A stretch of 64,000 nt of DNA from JAGLYZ01 sp049642725 (GTDB lineage: Bacteria > Patescibacteriota > Minisyncoccia > Minisyncoccales > JAGMDC01): contig JBARPC010000027.1 in assembly GCA_049642725.1 (NCBI GenBank), positions 1 through 64,000 of the forward strand. Direction: 5' to 3'. Below the pieces are notes generated by a model. It worked only from the letters and a program-made list of their open reading frames with translations, did no database searches and was not told the origin of the DNA. This document shows positions 15,463 to 21,978 of the stretch, in pieces (positions within the stretch are counted from its first letter, which is position 1; each line of letters opens with the position of its first letter). Made by a program: the position numbers and the translations under genes.

Positions 15463-16351
15463 GATATCCCAACAAAATCCAGAAAAACTTTTGGACGAAT
15501 TTTATATTTTTGACAACAAACATCCTGATTTGAAGAAATATATTGCGAATACAAAAGAAGTTAAAAATATTTTAATTACTTTAAAAACCTTACAGGAAAA
15601 GAATGAAAAACCAAAAATAGTTGAAAAATACTATTTTGAATTACAGGATATTCTAAATGATTTTTCTAATTGCTCCGAATTTATTTGTTTTGTGAACGCT
15701 TGCGATAATATTTTAGATTCTGTAAAAAACGATATTGGTTTATTAAAAGAAATAACAAAAAAGTATTTTGACAAGAGAATACTAAACGAAGTAGTGCCGG
15801 AAGAATGGATACAAGCGATTTTAGATTCAAAAGCTCCGGCAAGAAAAGGCAAATGCGGCGAGATAAAATTGCTTTCACTATTACAGAAAGCTGGTATTAA
15901 TGAAGTTAAAATTTGGGATGATTTTTTCTCTCAAAAAGAATGCGTGGCACAGTTTTCTAAGAGTTTTAATCTTAAAAATGTTCGCAAAAATTTAGATGCA
16001 AAAATCAAAACAAAAAAACAAAATAAAAAGTTAGATTTAATTATCAAAGTTAATAATAAAATATTTTTGGCTGAGGCAAAACATCTAAATACTTCCGGCG
16101 GTGGACAAGACAAGCAAATTTCAGAACTTATTGAAATTCTAAGCTTAAAAGAAAAAAATAAAAATATTTTTTATATTGTATTTTTGGACGGAAATTATTC
16201 TAATATTCTCTTAGTAAATGAAAAATGCGGAGATAAATTAAAAACTCAACGCAAAGAGATTCAAAAATACCTAAAAAGCAACCCAAGAAATTATTGGCTA
16301 AATACGTCTGGATTTGTATCTTTATTTTTAGATTTAAAAAATAAAAAATAG
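15437..16351 (+). CDS. Putative type II restriction endonuclease (PD-(D/E)XK)
   Basis: A 304-residue protein whose start lies inside the end of the methyltransferase gene. The C-terminal half shows the nuclease core: KLDLIIKVNNKIFLAEAKHL, that is Asp, a beta hairpin, and E-A-K as the E-x-K catalytic pair (around residues 196-214), followed by NTSGGGQDKQ. A Gly/Glu at KCGEIKLLSLL could be the preceding helix. The N-terminal 130 residues are helical and probably specific to the subfamily. Overlap and order fit a restriction-modification operon in which methylase is made first. The recognition site cannot be read from sequence. Confidence 0.72.
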   Translation: MQSNQHYFKISQQNPEKLLDEFYIFDNKHPDLKKYIANTKEVKNILITLKTLQEKNEKPKIVEKYYFELQDILNDFSNCSEFICFVNACDNILDSVKNDIGLLKEITKKYFDKRILNEVVPEEWIQAILDSKAPARKGKCGEIKLLSLLQKAGINEVKIWDDFFSQKECVAQFSKSFNLKNVRKNLDAKIKTKKQNKKLDLIIKVNNKIFLAEAKHLNTSGGGQDKQISELIEILSLKEKNKNIFYIVFLDGNYSNILLVNEKCGDKLKTQRKEIQKYLKSNPRNYWLNTSGFVSLFLDLKNKK

Positions 16352-16363
16352 CCCTAAATAATA

Positions 16364-16389
16364 GTTTTGCTTCGCAAAACAAAAATTTT
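16364..16389 (+). terminator. Terminator of the restriction-modification pair
   Basis: GTTTTGC-TTC-GCAAAAC is followed by AAAAATTTTT. It lies 12 nt after the nuclease stop. Confidence 0.6.
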
Positions 16390-16399
16390 TAATTACATC

Positions 16400-16497
16400 C
16401 TATAACAGAGCATATCTGGCTACGGCTTTTTACAAAAGCCTCCGCCCAAATGCTCGCTATCGCTCACACTTCAGATACACGCATATGTTATACGCAA
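16400..16497 (+). mobile_element. Integron attC-like recombination site
   Basis: About 95 bp with TATAACA (16401-16407) and its complement TGTTATA (16486-16492) as outer simple sites, ATCTG (16414-16418) and CAGAT (16472-16476) as inner arms, extra unpaired bases between them, and a central hairpin (GGCTTTTTACAAAAGCC). Size, imperfect symmetry and the GTTATAC at the right end resemble integron attC sites such as those of Vibrio and Treponema. It immediately follows a complete restriction-modification pair, the expected place for the site of a cassette. No integron integrase and no second attC are visible, so this may be a cassette inserted at a secondary target or a look-alike. Confidence 0.5.
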
Positions 16498-16578
16498 TTG
16501 CTATTTTGTTTAGCGATTTTTTATTTTTGATACATTGCTAAACCAATTACTTTTAATTTTCAAAGGAAAAATAAGTAG

Positions 16579-16608
16579 AACAAAACAGAACGGTCGTTCT
16601 GTTTTGTT
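16579..16608 (+). terminator. Strong hairpin before the mannose-related operon
   Basis: AACAAAACAGAAC-GGTC-GTTCTGTTTTGTT is a perfect 13-bp stem with a 4-nt loop. It probably ends transcription from the attC side. Another inverted repeat (GTTTAGC / GCTAAAC) lies just upstream, so 16352-16620 holds structured non-coding DNA and no gene. Confidence 0.55.
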
Positions 16609-16620
16609 ATGGATTTTATA

Positions 16621-16649
16621 TTGATAATATATTCCAGAAGGTATATTAT
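16621..16649 (+). promoter_or_regulatory. Promoter of the mannose-related operon
   Basis: TTGATA (16621-16626) and TATTAT (16644-16649) are 17 bp apart. Transcription would start near 16656, downstream of the first possible ATG (16609), which argues for the ATG at 16696 as the true start. Confidence 0.65.
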
Positions 16650-16695
16650 GATAGTATATTATAAAAACGCAGGTAGATTAATAACTGAAAGGATT

Positions 16696-17430
16696 ATGAC
16701 AAAATCTAAAAATAAAAACAATAAATTTTATGTGATTTTTACTGATTTGGACGGGACTTTGCTTGATGATAATTATTCGCATAAAGATGCCTTGCCGGTC
16801 TTGAAAGTTTTGAAGAAAAGAAAAATACCTCTGATTTTCTGTTCTGCTAAAACAAAATCAGAGCAGGAATTTTTTCAAAAAAAGATGGGAATAAACCATG
16901 CTTTTATTGTTGAAAATGGTTCAGCTATTTATATTCCTAAAGGATGTTTTAAAAAATTTAAGAAAACAAAGATTGTTTTAGGCATTGAATCTGATAAAAT
17001 AAGGAAAGAGATTAAAAAGCTCCAAAAAAGATATACAATAAAAGGATATAACAATATGACAGTTAAAGAGATTATGAAAGCAACAGGATTAGATATAAAA
17101 AAAGCAGGATTGGCAAAACAAAGAGAATTTGGAGAAACAATTGTTCAAGCAGATAAACAAGCATTAAAAGAATTAAAAAAGAAATTCAATGTTGTTAGCG
17201 GCGGCAGGTTTATTCAGGTTTTTGGCAAAAAAGCAGATAAAGGAAAAGCTGTAGGAGTACTCACTAGATTATATAAGGATGAGTTTGATAATGTAACAAC
17301 CATAGGCATTGGAAATTCAGAAAATGACAAACCGATGTTAAAAAATGTAGATGTGCCTGTTCTTGTTAAGCATGGTCCCGGGGACTGGGCGGAATTTATT
17401 AAAAAATTTGTCTTAAAATATGACAGATAA
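16696..17430 (+). CDS. HAD phosphatase of the mannosyl-3-phosphoglycerate phosphatase (MPGP) family
   Basis: From ATG 16696 the protein has 244 residues, normal for the family. HAD motif I is FTDLDGTLL with D17 and D19, motif II is in LIFCSAKTKSE, and motif IV is TIGIGNSENDKPML. IVENGSAIYIPKG is characteristic of MPGP/YedP-like type IIB enzymes, which remove phosphate from mannosyl- or glucosyl-3-phosphoglycerate to give the compatible solute. An upstream ATG at 16609 would add 29 residues before the fold and lies before the predicted transcription start, so it is rejected. AAAGGA lies just before the chosen ATG. It overlaps the mannosidase gene by 11 nt. The exact sugar is inferred from the family. 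Confidence 0.82.
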   Translation: MTKSKNKNNKFYVIFTDLDGTLLDDNYSHKDALPVLKVLKKRKIPLIFCSAKTKSEQEFFQKKMGINHAFIVENGSAIYIPKGCFKKFKKTKIVLGIESDKIRKEIKKLQKRYTIKGYNNMTVKEIMKATGLDIKKAGLAKQREFGETIVQADKQALKELKKKFNVVSGGRFIQVFGKKADKGKAVGVLTRLYKDEFDNVTTIGIGNSENDKPMLKNVDVPVLVKHGPGDWAEFIKKFVLKYDR

Positions 17431-19966
17431 AATTTATTTAGTTCCTCATACCCATTATGACGCGGTTTGGGTTTTTACCAGAGAGGATTACTTTCATATC
17501 AATATAGATATTATTTTAGAAAAAGTTGTTGATTTAATTGCCAGAAAAAAAGACTATAGGTTTTTGATAGAACAAACGTATCTTTTAGAAGAAGTGAAAA
17601 AACATTATCCAGAGCTTTTTAGGAAAATTAAAAAATATGTAAATCAGGGAAAAATCGAAATTGCAGACGGAGAATATTTAATGGCAGATACAATGCTTCC
17701 CCAAGGAGAAACATTAGTCAGAGAAATAATGGTTGGCAAACAGTTTGTTAAAAAGGAATTTGATAAAGATGTAGAAGTAATGTGGCAGGCAGACAGTTTT
17801 GGATTGAATGCCCAGCTTCCACAGATATATAAAAAATCAGGTTATAAATATTTAGCTTTCAGGCGCGGCTCTTCTAAAAATAAGCCTTCAGAATTTATCT
17901 GGCAGGCATTAGACGGAACTAAAATTATATCGCATTTTATGCCATTAGGTTACAGGGCTGGTTTAAATCTTGCTAAGCTCGATGAAAGTTATAAAAAACT
18001 TAAAAAATTGGCTGCTACAAACAATATATTAATGCCTTCTGGCAGTGGAGTAACAATGCCTCAAGAAGAAACAATAAAAGTAGTGCGTATTTGGAATAAA
18101 AATCATAGGTCAAGAATGGAAATTGCTACTCCGTTAGAATTTTTCAAAAGCTTAGACAAAGATATTAAAAAATTACCAATTAGAAAAGGAGAAATGTATT
18201 CAGGAAGACATTCTCGGGTTTTTCCTGGTGCTTTATCAAGCAGAATATGGCTTAAAATTGGTTTAAGGGATTGCGAAAACAAACTAATTGCCTTTGAGAA
18301 ATTTAATTTAATTAATTCTCTTTTTAGAAATAATTACTTCAAAGAAATAAAGAGCTGCTGGAAAAGGGTTTTATTTTTGGCTTTTCACGATATTGTTCCT
18401 GGAACAGGAATTGATGCTGGATACAAAGAGGTAAGGGATGATATAATATTTTTAAACAGGAAACTGCCTGATTTAACATCTTATGTTTTAGATTCAATTA
18501 TTAAAAAAGATTCTAATAATGAGTATTATGGTGATATCGCAGTATTTAATTCATTATCTTGGGATGTATCTAACTGGACAGAAGTTATTCTAAATTTTAA
18601 GCAAGGAGAAGTTTTAAAAATAAATGGAGTAAGAAGCGGCAAAGAGGAAAGAGAAGTTGAAATTATAGAATTATCAAGACATCAAGATAGATCTTTTAAA
18701 AAAGTGAAGATTGGTTTTATTGCTGATGTTCCGGCAACAGGGTATAAAGTATATCAGATTATTACAAATAATCCAAAAACGGTTAAAGATTCTTTTTTAA
18801 AACAGCAGGGTGATTCAATTGAAAATAAGTTTTTTAAAGTTAAGTTTTCTAAAGAAAACGGACTTATAAAAGTTTTTAAAGAAGGCAGGCAAATATGCCA
18901 AGGAAATGAAATAGTTATTGATGATGAAGCAGGGGATTTATACGCTCATAAAGAGAGTTTTGATTTTTCTTTAAAAACAGAAAGCGGGCAAGGATTGAAA
19001 TATGGTGCTTTTAAGGTTAAAAGGCTTTGGGTTGATAGTTCTTGTTTAAGAAAAATTATTAATATAGAAACCGATTATTATTCTTTAAAATGGCCATATA
19101 GATTAACAGACAGCTTAAAACCAATAATTTGGAGATATCCTTTTATAAAATTCAAAAAACAGATAATTATTTATAAAGACATTCCAAGAATTGATTTTAC
19201 TATTAAGATTGAAAATAATCATCCGAAAATAAGATTAAGGGTAAGGATTGATACTGATATAAATGAATTAAATTATACGTGCGATACTCAATTCGGTGTT
19301 CTAAAAAGAAAGACAGACCAGTGTTTTTTAAAGAGAAACGGCTGGTCCGAGGAACCATCGGGTTTGTTTCCCTGTTTGAAATGGTTTGATTATAGCAATA
19401 AAGAGAAAGGCATAACTTTTATAAATAAAGGCAATTCTGAAAACGAAATAAGAGGCAAAAGCATGTATTTGACATTATTAAGGTCAATAGATATGCTTTC
19501 TTGTGATGGCATGGCAGGTCCTATAATACCGGTTTCTGATGCCAGAGAACTGAAAAATTATACTTTTCAGTATTCTATTTATCCTCATTCTCAAAACTGG
19601 AAAAAAGCAAAATGCTGGAAGCAAGGTTATGAGTTTAATAATGATTTAGTTTCGTTTCAGATAGAAGAAAAGAAAAGATGCAGGACTAAAAATTCATTTT
19701 TGAAAATTAAACCTGATAATATTATAGCCAGTACCCTTAAAAAGGCAGAAGAGAATAAAGATATAATTGTTCGATTTTATGAGATATCTGGTAAAAACAC
19801 AAAAGCATTAATAACCATATTTAAGAAAATAAAAGATGTGAGGATAGTTAATTTGATGGAAAAGGAAGAGAAAGGCATTGATAAAAAAATTATTTTGGAA
19901 GAAAATAATATAAAACTTGAGATTAAGCCATTTGAAATTATCACTCTTAAAATAACTTTATTCTAA
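17420..19966 (+). CDS. Glycoside hydrolase family 38 alpha-mannosidase
   Basis: An 848-residue full-length GH38 enzyme. The N-terminal catalytic barrel has the zinc-binding HTHYDAVW (H12, D14) and the nucleophile D125 in WQADSFG, and further on FHDIVPGTGID, the usual C-terminal metal segment of the domain. The remaining 500 residues are the beta-sandwich domains of the family. No signal peptide is present, so it acts in the cytoplasm. GH38 includes MngB-type hydrolases of mannosylglycerate as well as N-glycan-type mannosidases; the adjoining MPGP-type phosphatase and mannose isomerase make a mannosylglycerate or mannoside substrate plausible. It overlaps the phosphatase gene. Confidence 0.92.
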   Translation: MTDKIYLVPHTHYDAVWVFTREDYFHINIDIILEKVVDLIARKKDYRFLIEQTYLLEEVKKHYPELFRKIKKYVNQGKIEIADGEYLMADTMLPQGETLVREIMVGKQFVKKEFDKDVEVMWQADSFGLNAQLPQIYKKSGYKYLAFRRGSSKNKPSEFIWQALDGTKIISHFMPLGYRAGLNLAKLDESYKKLKKLAATNNILMPSGSGVTMPQEETIKVVRIWNKNHRSRMEIATPLEFFKSLDKDIKKLPIRKGEMYSGRHSRVFPGALSSRIWLKIGLRDCENKLIAFEKFNLINSLFRNNYFKEIKSCWKRVLFLAFHDIVPGTGIDAGYKEVRDDIIFLNRKLPDLTSYVLDSIIKKDSNNEYYGDIAVFNSLSWDVSNWTEVILNFKQGEVLKINGVRSGKEEREVEIIELSRHQDRSFKKVKIGFIADVPATGYKVYQIITNNPKTVKDSFLKQQGDSIENKFFKVKFSKENGLIKVFKEGRQICQGNEIVIDDEAGDLYAHKESFDFSLKTESGQGLKYGAFKVKRLWVDSSCLRKIINIETDYYSLKWPYRLTDSLKPIIWRYPFIKFKKQIIIYKDIPRIDFTIKIENNHPKIRLRVRIDTDINELNYTCDTQFGVLKRKTDQCFLKRNGWSEEPSGLFPCLKWFDYSNKEKGITFINKGNSENEIRGKSMYLTLLRSIDMLSCDGMAGPIIPVSDARELKNYTFQYSIYPHSQNWKKAKCWKQGYEFNNDLVSFQIEEKKRCRTKNSFLKIKPDNIIASTLKKAEENKDIIVRFYEISGKNTKALITIFKKIKDVRIVNLMEKEEKGIDKKIILEENNIKLEIKPFEIITLKITLF

Positions 19967-20002
19967 GACATATATCACTGATCGTGCTCAGTGATATATG
20001 TC
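19967..20002 (+). other. Perfect 15-bp hairpin between mannosidase and isomerase genes
   Basis: GACATATATCACTGA pairs exactly with TCAGTGATATATGTC around a 6-nt loop, directly after the mannosidase stop, followed by CTTTTG. It may attenuate transcription or protect the 3' end of the upstream message. It also rules out the ATG at 19984, which lies in its loop. Confidence 0.7.
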
Positions 20003-20013
20003 CTTTTGAAAAT

Positions 20014-20361
20014 ATGAAAAATAATAAAGATAAAAAACCCTGGGGTTCTTTTGAAATAATAAAAGAAGGCAAGGGTTATAAAATTAAAAAATTAATGGTT
20101 TTACCTGGCAAAAGATTGAGTTTACAGAAACATCAACAAAGAAAAGAACATTGGGTAGTTGTTAGAGGAACAGCTAAGGTTGTAGTTGAGAAAAAAGAAT
20201 TTATTTTAAAACAAGGAGAGCATTGTTTTATAGATATTGGAGAAAATCACCGTTTAGAAAATCCCGAAGAAACAATCTTAGAAGTGATTGAAGTTCAAAT
20301 CGGAGATTATTTAGAAGAAGATGATATAGAACGTCTTGAAGACGACTTTAATAGAATATAA
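20014..20361 (+). CDS. Cupin-type mannose-6-phosphate isomerase
   Basis: Starting at ATG 20014 the protein has 115 residues and begins KNNKDKKPWGSFEII, the conserved PWG start of stand-alone type II mannose-6-phosphate isomerase domains (the C-terminal part of ManC/AlgA). The cupin signature is SLQKHQQRKEHWVVVRGTAKV (H40, H46), then the second box GEHCFIDIGENHRLENP with His. It should interconvert fructose-6-phosphate and mannose-6-phosphate, feeding or draining the two upstream enzymes. The earlier ATG at 19984 lies inside the loop of a hairpin and is not supported. A terminator follows. Confidence 0.85.
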   Translation: MKNNKDKKPWGSFEIIKEGKGYKIKKLMVLPGKRLSLQKHQQRKEHWVVVRGTAKVVVEKKEFILKQGEHCFIDIGENHRLENPEETILEVIEVQIGDYLEEDDIERLEDDFNRI

Positions 20362-20363
20362 TT

Positions 20364-20380
20364 GCTTAACTTAGTTAAGC
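20364..20380 (+). terminator. Short hairpin directly after the isomerase gene
   Basis: GCTTAAC-TTA-GTTAAGC, 3 nt after the stop codon, followed by an A-rich stretch. It is weak on its own and backs up the stronger hairpin at 20388-20433. Confidence 0.4.
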
Positions 20381-20387
20381 GAAAAAC

Positions 20388-20433
20388 AAAAAATCGCCTT
20401 TCTTTACCGTCAGTTGATAGAGGCGATTTTTTA
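20388..20433. terminator. Bidirectional terminator between the isomerase gene and tRNA-Leu
   Basis: AAAAATCGCCT and AGGCGATTTTTT flank a 21-nt loop. The T-run on the plus side ends the mannose operon, and the complementary run on the minus side ends the tRNA. Confidence 0.75.
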
Positions 20434-20452
20434 ATTAAGATGTTTGTAAATG

Positions 20453-20536
20453 TGGGCGAGGGGAGACTTGAACTCCCACGGGAATAATCCCCTTGGAACC
20501 TCAATCCAAGCTGGCTACCAATTACAGCACTCGCCC
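20453..20536 (-). tRNA. tRNA-Leu (anticodon GAG)
   Basis: An 84-nt class II tRNA read on the minus strand. Acceptor GGGCGAG pairs with CTCGCCC, the anticodon stem-loop is TTGGA-TTGAGGT-TCCAA, the variable arm is long, and the T arm is GGGAG-TTCAAGT-CTCCC. It reads CUC/CUU. CCA is not encoded. It follows rplS on the same strand. Confidence 0.93.
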
Positions 20537-20574
20537 AGAAACGATAATTCTGTTAGCTTCCTTGTTGTTTTTTA

Positions 20575-21045
20575 TTACTGGGCTTGTTTGTTTTCTACTT
20601 CTTCAATCTTTCGAGGTTCGGCCTCGAAAGATTTTTTAGGCGTGGTAGTGACATCAGACAGGACTCTTCTTTTTAGACGGGCTTTTCTTCCTTTTGCCTC
20701 TCTTAAATAAAAGAGTTTTGCTCTTCTTACTTTCCCTCTTTTTGTTATTTCTATTTTTTCAATAAGAGGGGAATGAATGGGCAGAATTTTTTCTACTCCA
20801 ATACCAGCAATGACCTTTCTTATGGTTATAGTGGCATTTATTCCTTTTCCATGTTTTCGAGCTAAGACCAAACCTTCAAATATTTGAATTTTCTCCTTCT
20901 CTTTTTCTTTCTCTTTTATTTTTTTACTTTTGAGACCAGGAATTGCTGGAATTATTTGATGAATGCGAACGGTATCGCCAGGTCTGATATCTGGCAGACC
21001 CTTTCTTAATTGTGACTGATTAAATTGTTCTATTATAGTTGGCAT
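20575..21045 (-). CDS. rplS: Ribosomal protein bL19
   Basis: A 156-residue large-subunit protein at the 30S-50S interface. The core is recognised from IRPGDTVRIHQII, FEGLVLARKHGKGINATITIRK and GVEKILPIHSPLIEKIEI...KVRRAKLFYLRE. It is longer than the usual 115 residues: a Lys/Glu-rich insert (KSKKIKEKEKEKEK) lies in the first beta-hairpin, and a C-terminal tail (VTTTPKKSFEAEPRKIEE) is partly encoded by a perfect 12-bp stem at 20605-20633. The usual neighbours trmD and rimM are absent. Confidence 0.94.
   Translation of the reverse strand: MPTIIEQFNQSQLRKGLPDIRPGDTVRIHQIIPAIPGLKSKKIKEKEKEKEKIQIFEGLVLARKHGKGINATITIRKVIAGIGVEKILPIHSPLIEKIEITKRGKVRRAKLFYLREAKGRKARLKRRVLSDVTTTPKKSFEAEPRKIEEVENKQAQ
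20605..20633. repeat. Perfect 12-bp stem in the 3' end of rplS
   Basis: AATCTTTCGAGG-TTCGG-CCTCGAAAGATT lies inside the C-terminal extension of bL19. It is another palindrome carried in frame. Confidence 0.8.
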
Positions 21046-21069
21046 AATAATAAATTTTTTAATTAAAGG

Positions 21070-21681
21070 TTATTTTATATTTTCTAATATCTGTCTTAAT
21101 TCGTCAGGCATTTTTGACCTGAATTCTTTTGTTTCGCCGTCAGGCATTTTTATTTTTATAGATGAAGCGTGTAAAAATTGTCTTTTTAGGCCTTTTGGGC
21201 AGGCCTGGTTTTTAAAACCGTATAATTTATCTCCAGCAATAGGATATCCTAAGGCAGCAAGATGGCATCTGATTTGATGTTTTCTGCCAGTTTTTGGCTC
21301 TACTTCAATTAAAGTATATCCTTTGATTTTTTTTATTACTTTATAATTTGTAATTGCTTTTCTCAATCCTTTTCGCTGGCTATCAGGTTCATTAAATAGA
21401 TATGTTTTTTGTTTTTTTCTGTCTTTTAAAGACCGTCCCATTAATGTTTCGATTTTATCAGCTTCAGGGATTGTGTCTCCGCAAACTAAAGCAAGATATT
21501 TTTTGATTACTGTTCTATTTTTAAACTGTTTTTGAAAAAAATCAAGAGCTTTACTGCTCTTAGCTACCAATAAAATTCCAGAAGTATCTTTGTCCAGGCG
21601 ATGAATTCTCTTTTCAAAATCGTCAGAATTTATCCCAGCCGGTTTATCAAAAACTAATAAATCATCATCCTCGTAAATCAT
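21070..21681 (-). CDS. RluA-family 23S rRNA/tRNA pseudouridine synthase
   Basis: A 203-residue catalytic-domain-only protein. The catalytic Asp lies in RIHRLDKDTSGILLVAKS (about residues 26-43), preceded by DDLLVFDKPAGIN and followed by KKYLALVCG, TLIEVEPKTGRKHQIRCHL and GYPIAGDKLYG, all typical of RluA/RluD. The N-terminal S4 RNA-binding domain of RluD is missing, so target choice is uncertain. It lies upstream of rplS with a 24-nt gap and probably forms a transcription unit with it and the tRNA-Leu. Confidence 0.92.
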   Translation of the reverse strand: MIYEDDDLLVFDKPAGINSDDFEKRIHRLDKDTSGILLVAKSSKALDFFQKQFKNRTVIKKYLALVCGDTIPEADKIETLMGRSLKDRKKQKTYLFNEPDSQRKGLRKAITNYKVIKKIKGYTLIEVEPKTGRKHQIRCHLAALGYPIAGDKLYGFKNQACPKGLKRQFLHASSIKIKMPDGETKEFRSKMPDELRQILENIK

Positions 21682-21813
21682 TTTTAACTTTTGTAATTTG
21701 TGTGAGTAATTTGTAATTAGGAGAAAATTCTCATAATAAAAGATTTTCTATTCCGAAATACTAATTACAAAATACAAACTACTTGAAAATTCGAGCAAAG
21801 CGAGAATTTTCTG
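21682..21813. other. Intergenic region with nested inverted repeats
   Basis: 132 bp between the pseudouridine synthase start and tRNA-Val. TTTGTAATTAG and CTAATTACAAA flank a smaller GAGAAAATTCTC palindrome, and GAAAATTC-GAGCAAAGCGA-GAATTTTC lies next to the tRNA. No gene is seen. The last hairpin may terminate the tRNA-ftsH transcript. Confidence 0.5.
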
Positions 21814-21886
21814 TGGGCACTATAGGATTTGAACCTATGACCTTCACGATGTCGACGTGACGCGCTAACCACTGCGCCAAGTGCCC
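21814..21886 (-). tRNA. tRNA-Val (anticodon GAC)
   Basis: A 73-nt tRNA on the minus strand. Acceptor GGGCACT pairs with AGTGCCC, D arm GGCGCAGTGGTTAGCGC, anticodon stem-loop TCACG-TCGACAT-CGTGA, T arm ATAGG-TTCAAAT-CCTAT. It reads GUC/GUU. CCA is not encoded. Confidence 0.94.
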
Positions 21887-21904
21887 ATTAGTGTTAGTGT
21901 GTTG

Positions 21905-21976
21905 TGGGCGTACCAGGATTCGAACCTGGAACCACTAACTTATAAGATTAGCGCTCTGCCATTGAGCTATACGCCC
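21905..21976 (-). tRNA. tRNA-Ile (anticodon UAU)
   Basis: A 72-nt tRNA on the minus strand. Acceptor GGGCGTA pairs with TACGCCC, D arm AGCTCAATGGCAGAGCG, anticodon stem-loop CTAAT-CTTATAA-GTTAG, T arm CCAGG-TTCGAAT-CCTGG. A UAU anticodon reads AUA directly, while most bacteria use a CAU tRNA modified to lysidine by TilS. It begins 2 nt after the ftsH stop, so it is likely processed from the ftsH transcript. Confidence 0.93.
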
Positions 21977-21978
21977 GG

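Noticed and set aside
16609..16695. N-terminal extension of the MPGP-type phosphatase
   Set aside because: It lies upstream of the predicted transcription start, and the fold begins normally from the ATG at 16696.
19984..20013. Upstream start of the cupin isomerase
   Set aside because: The ATG lies in the loop of a 15-bp hairpin, and the conserved PWG start fits the later ATG.
20450..20710. Plus-strand frame over tRNA-Leu and the end of rplS
   Set aside because: It is antisense to a tRNA and a ribosomal protein gene and has no recognisable content.
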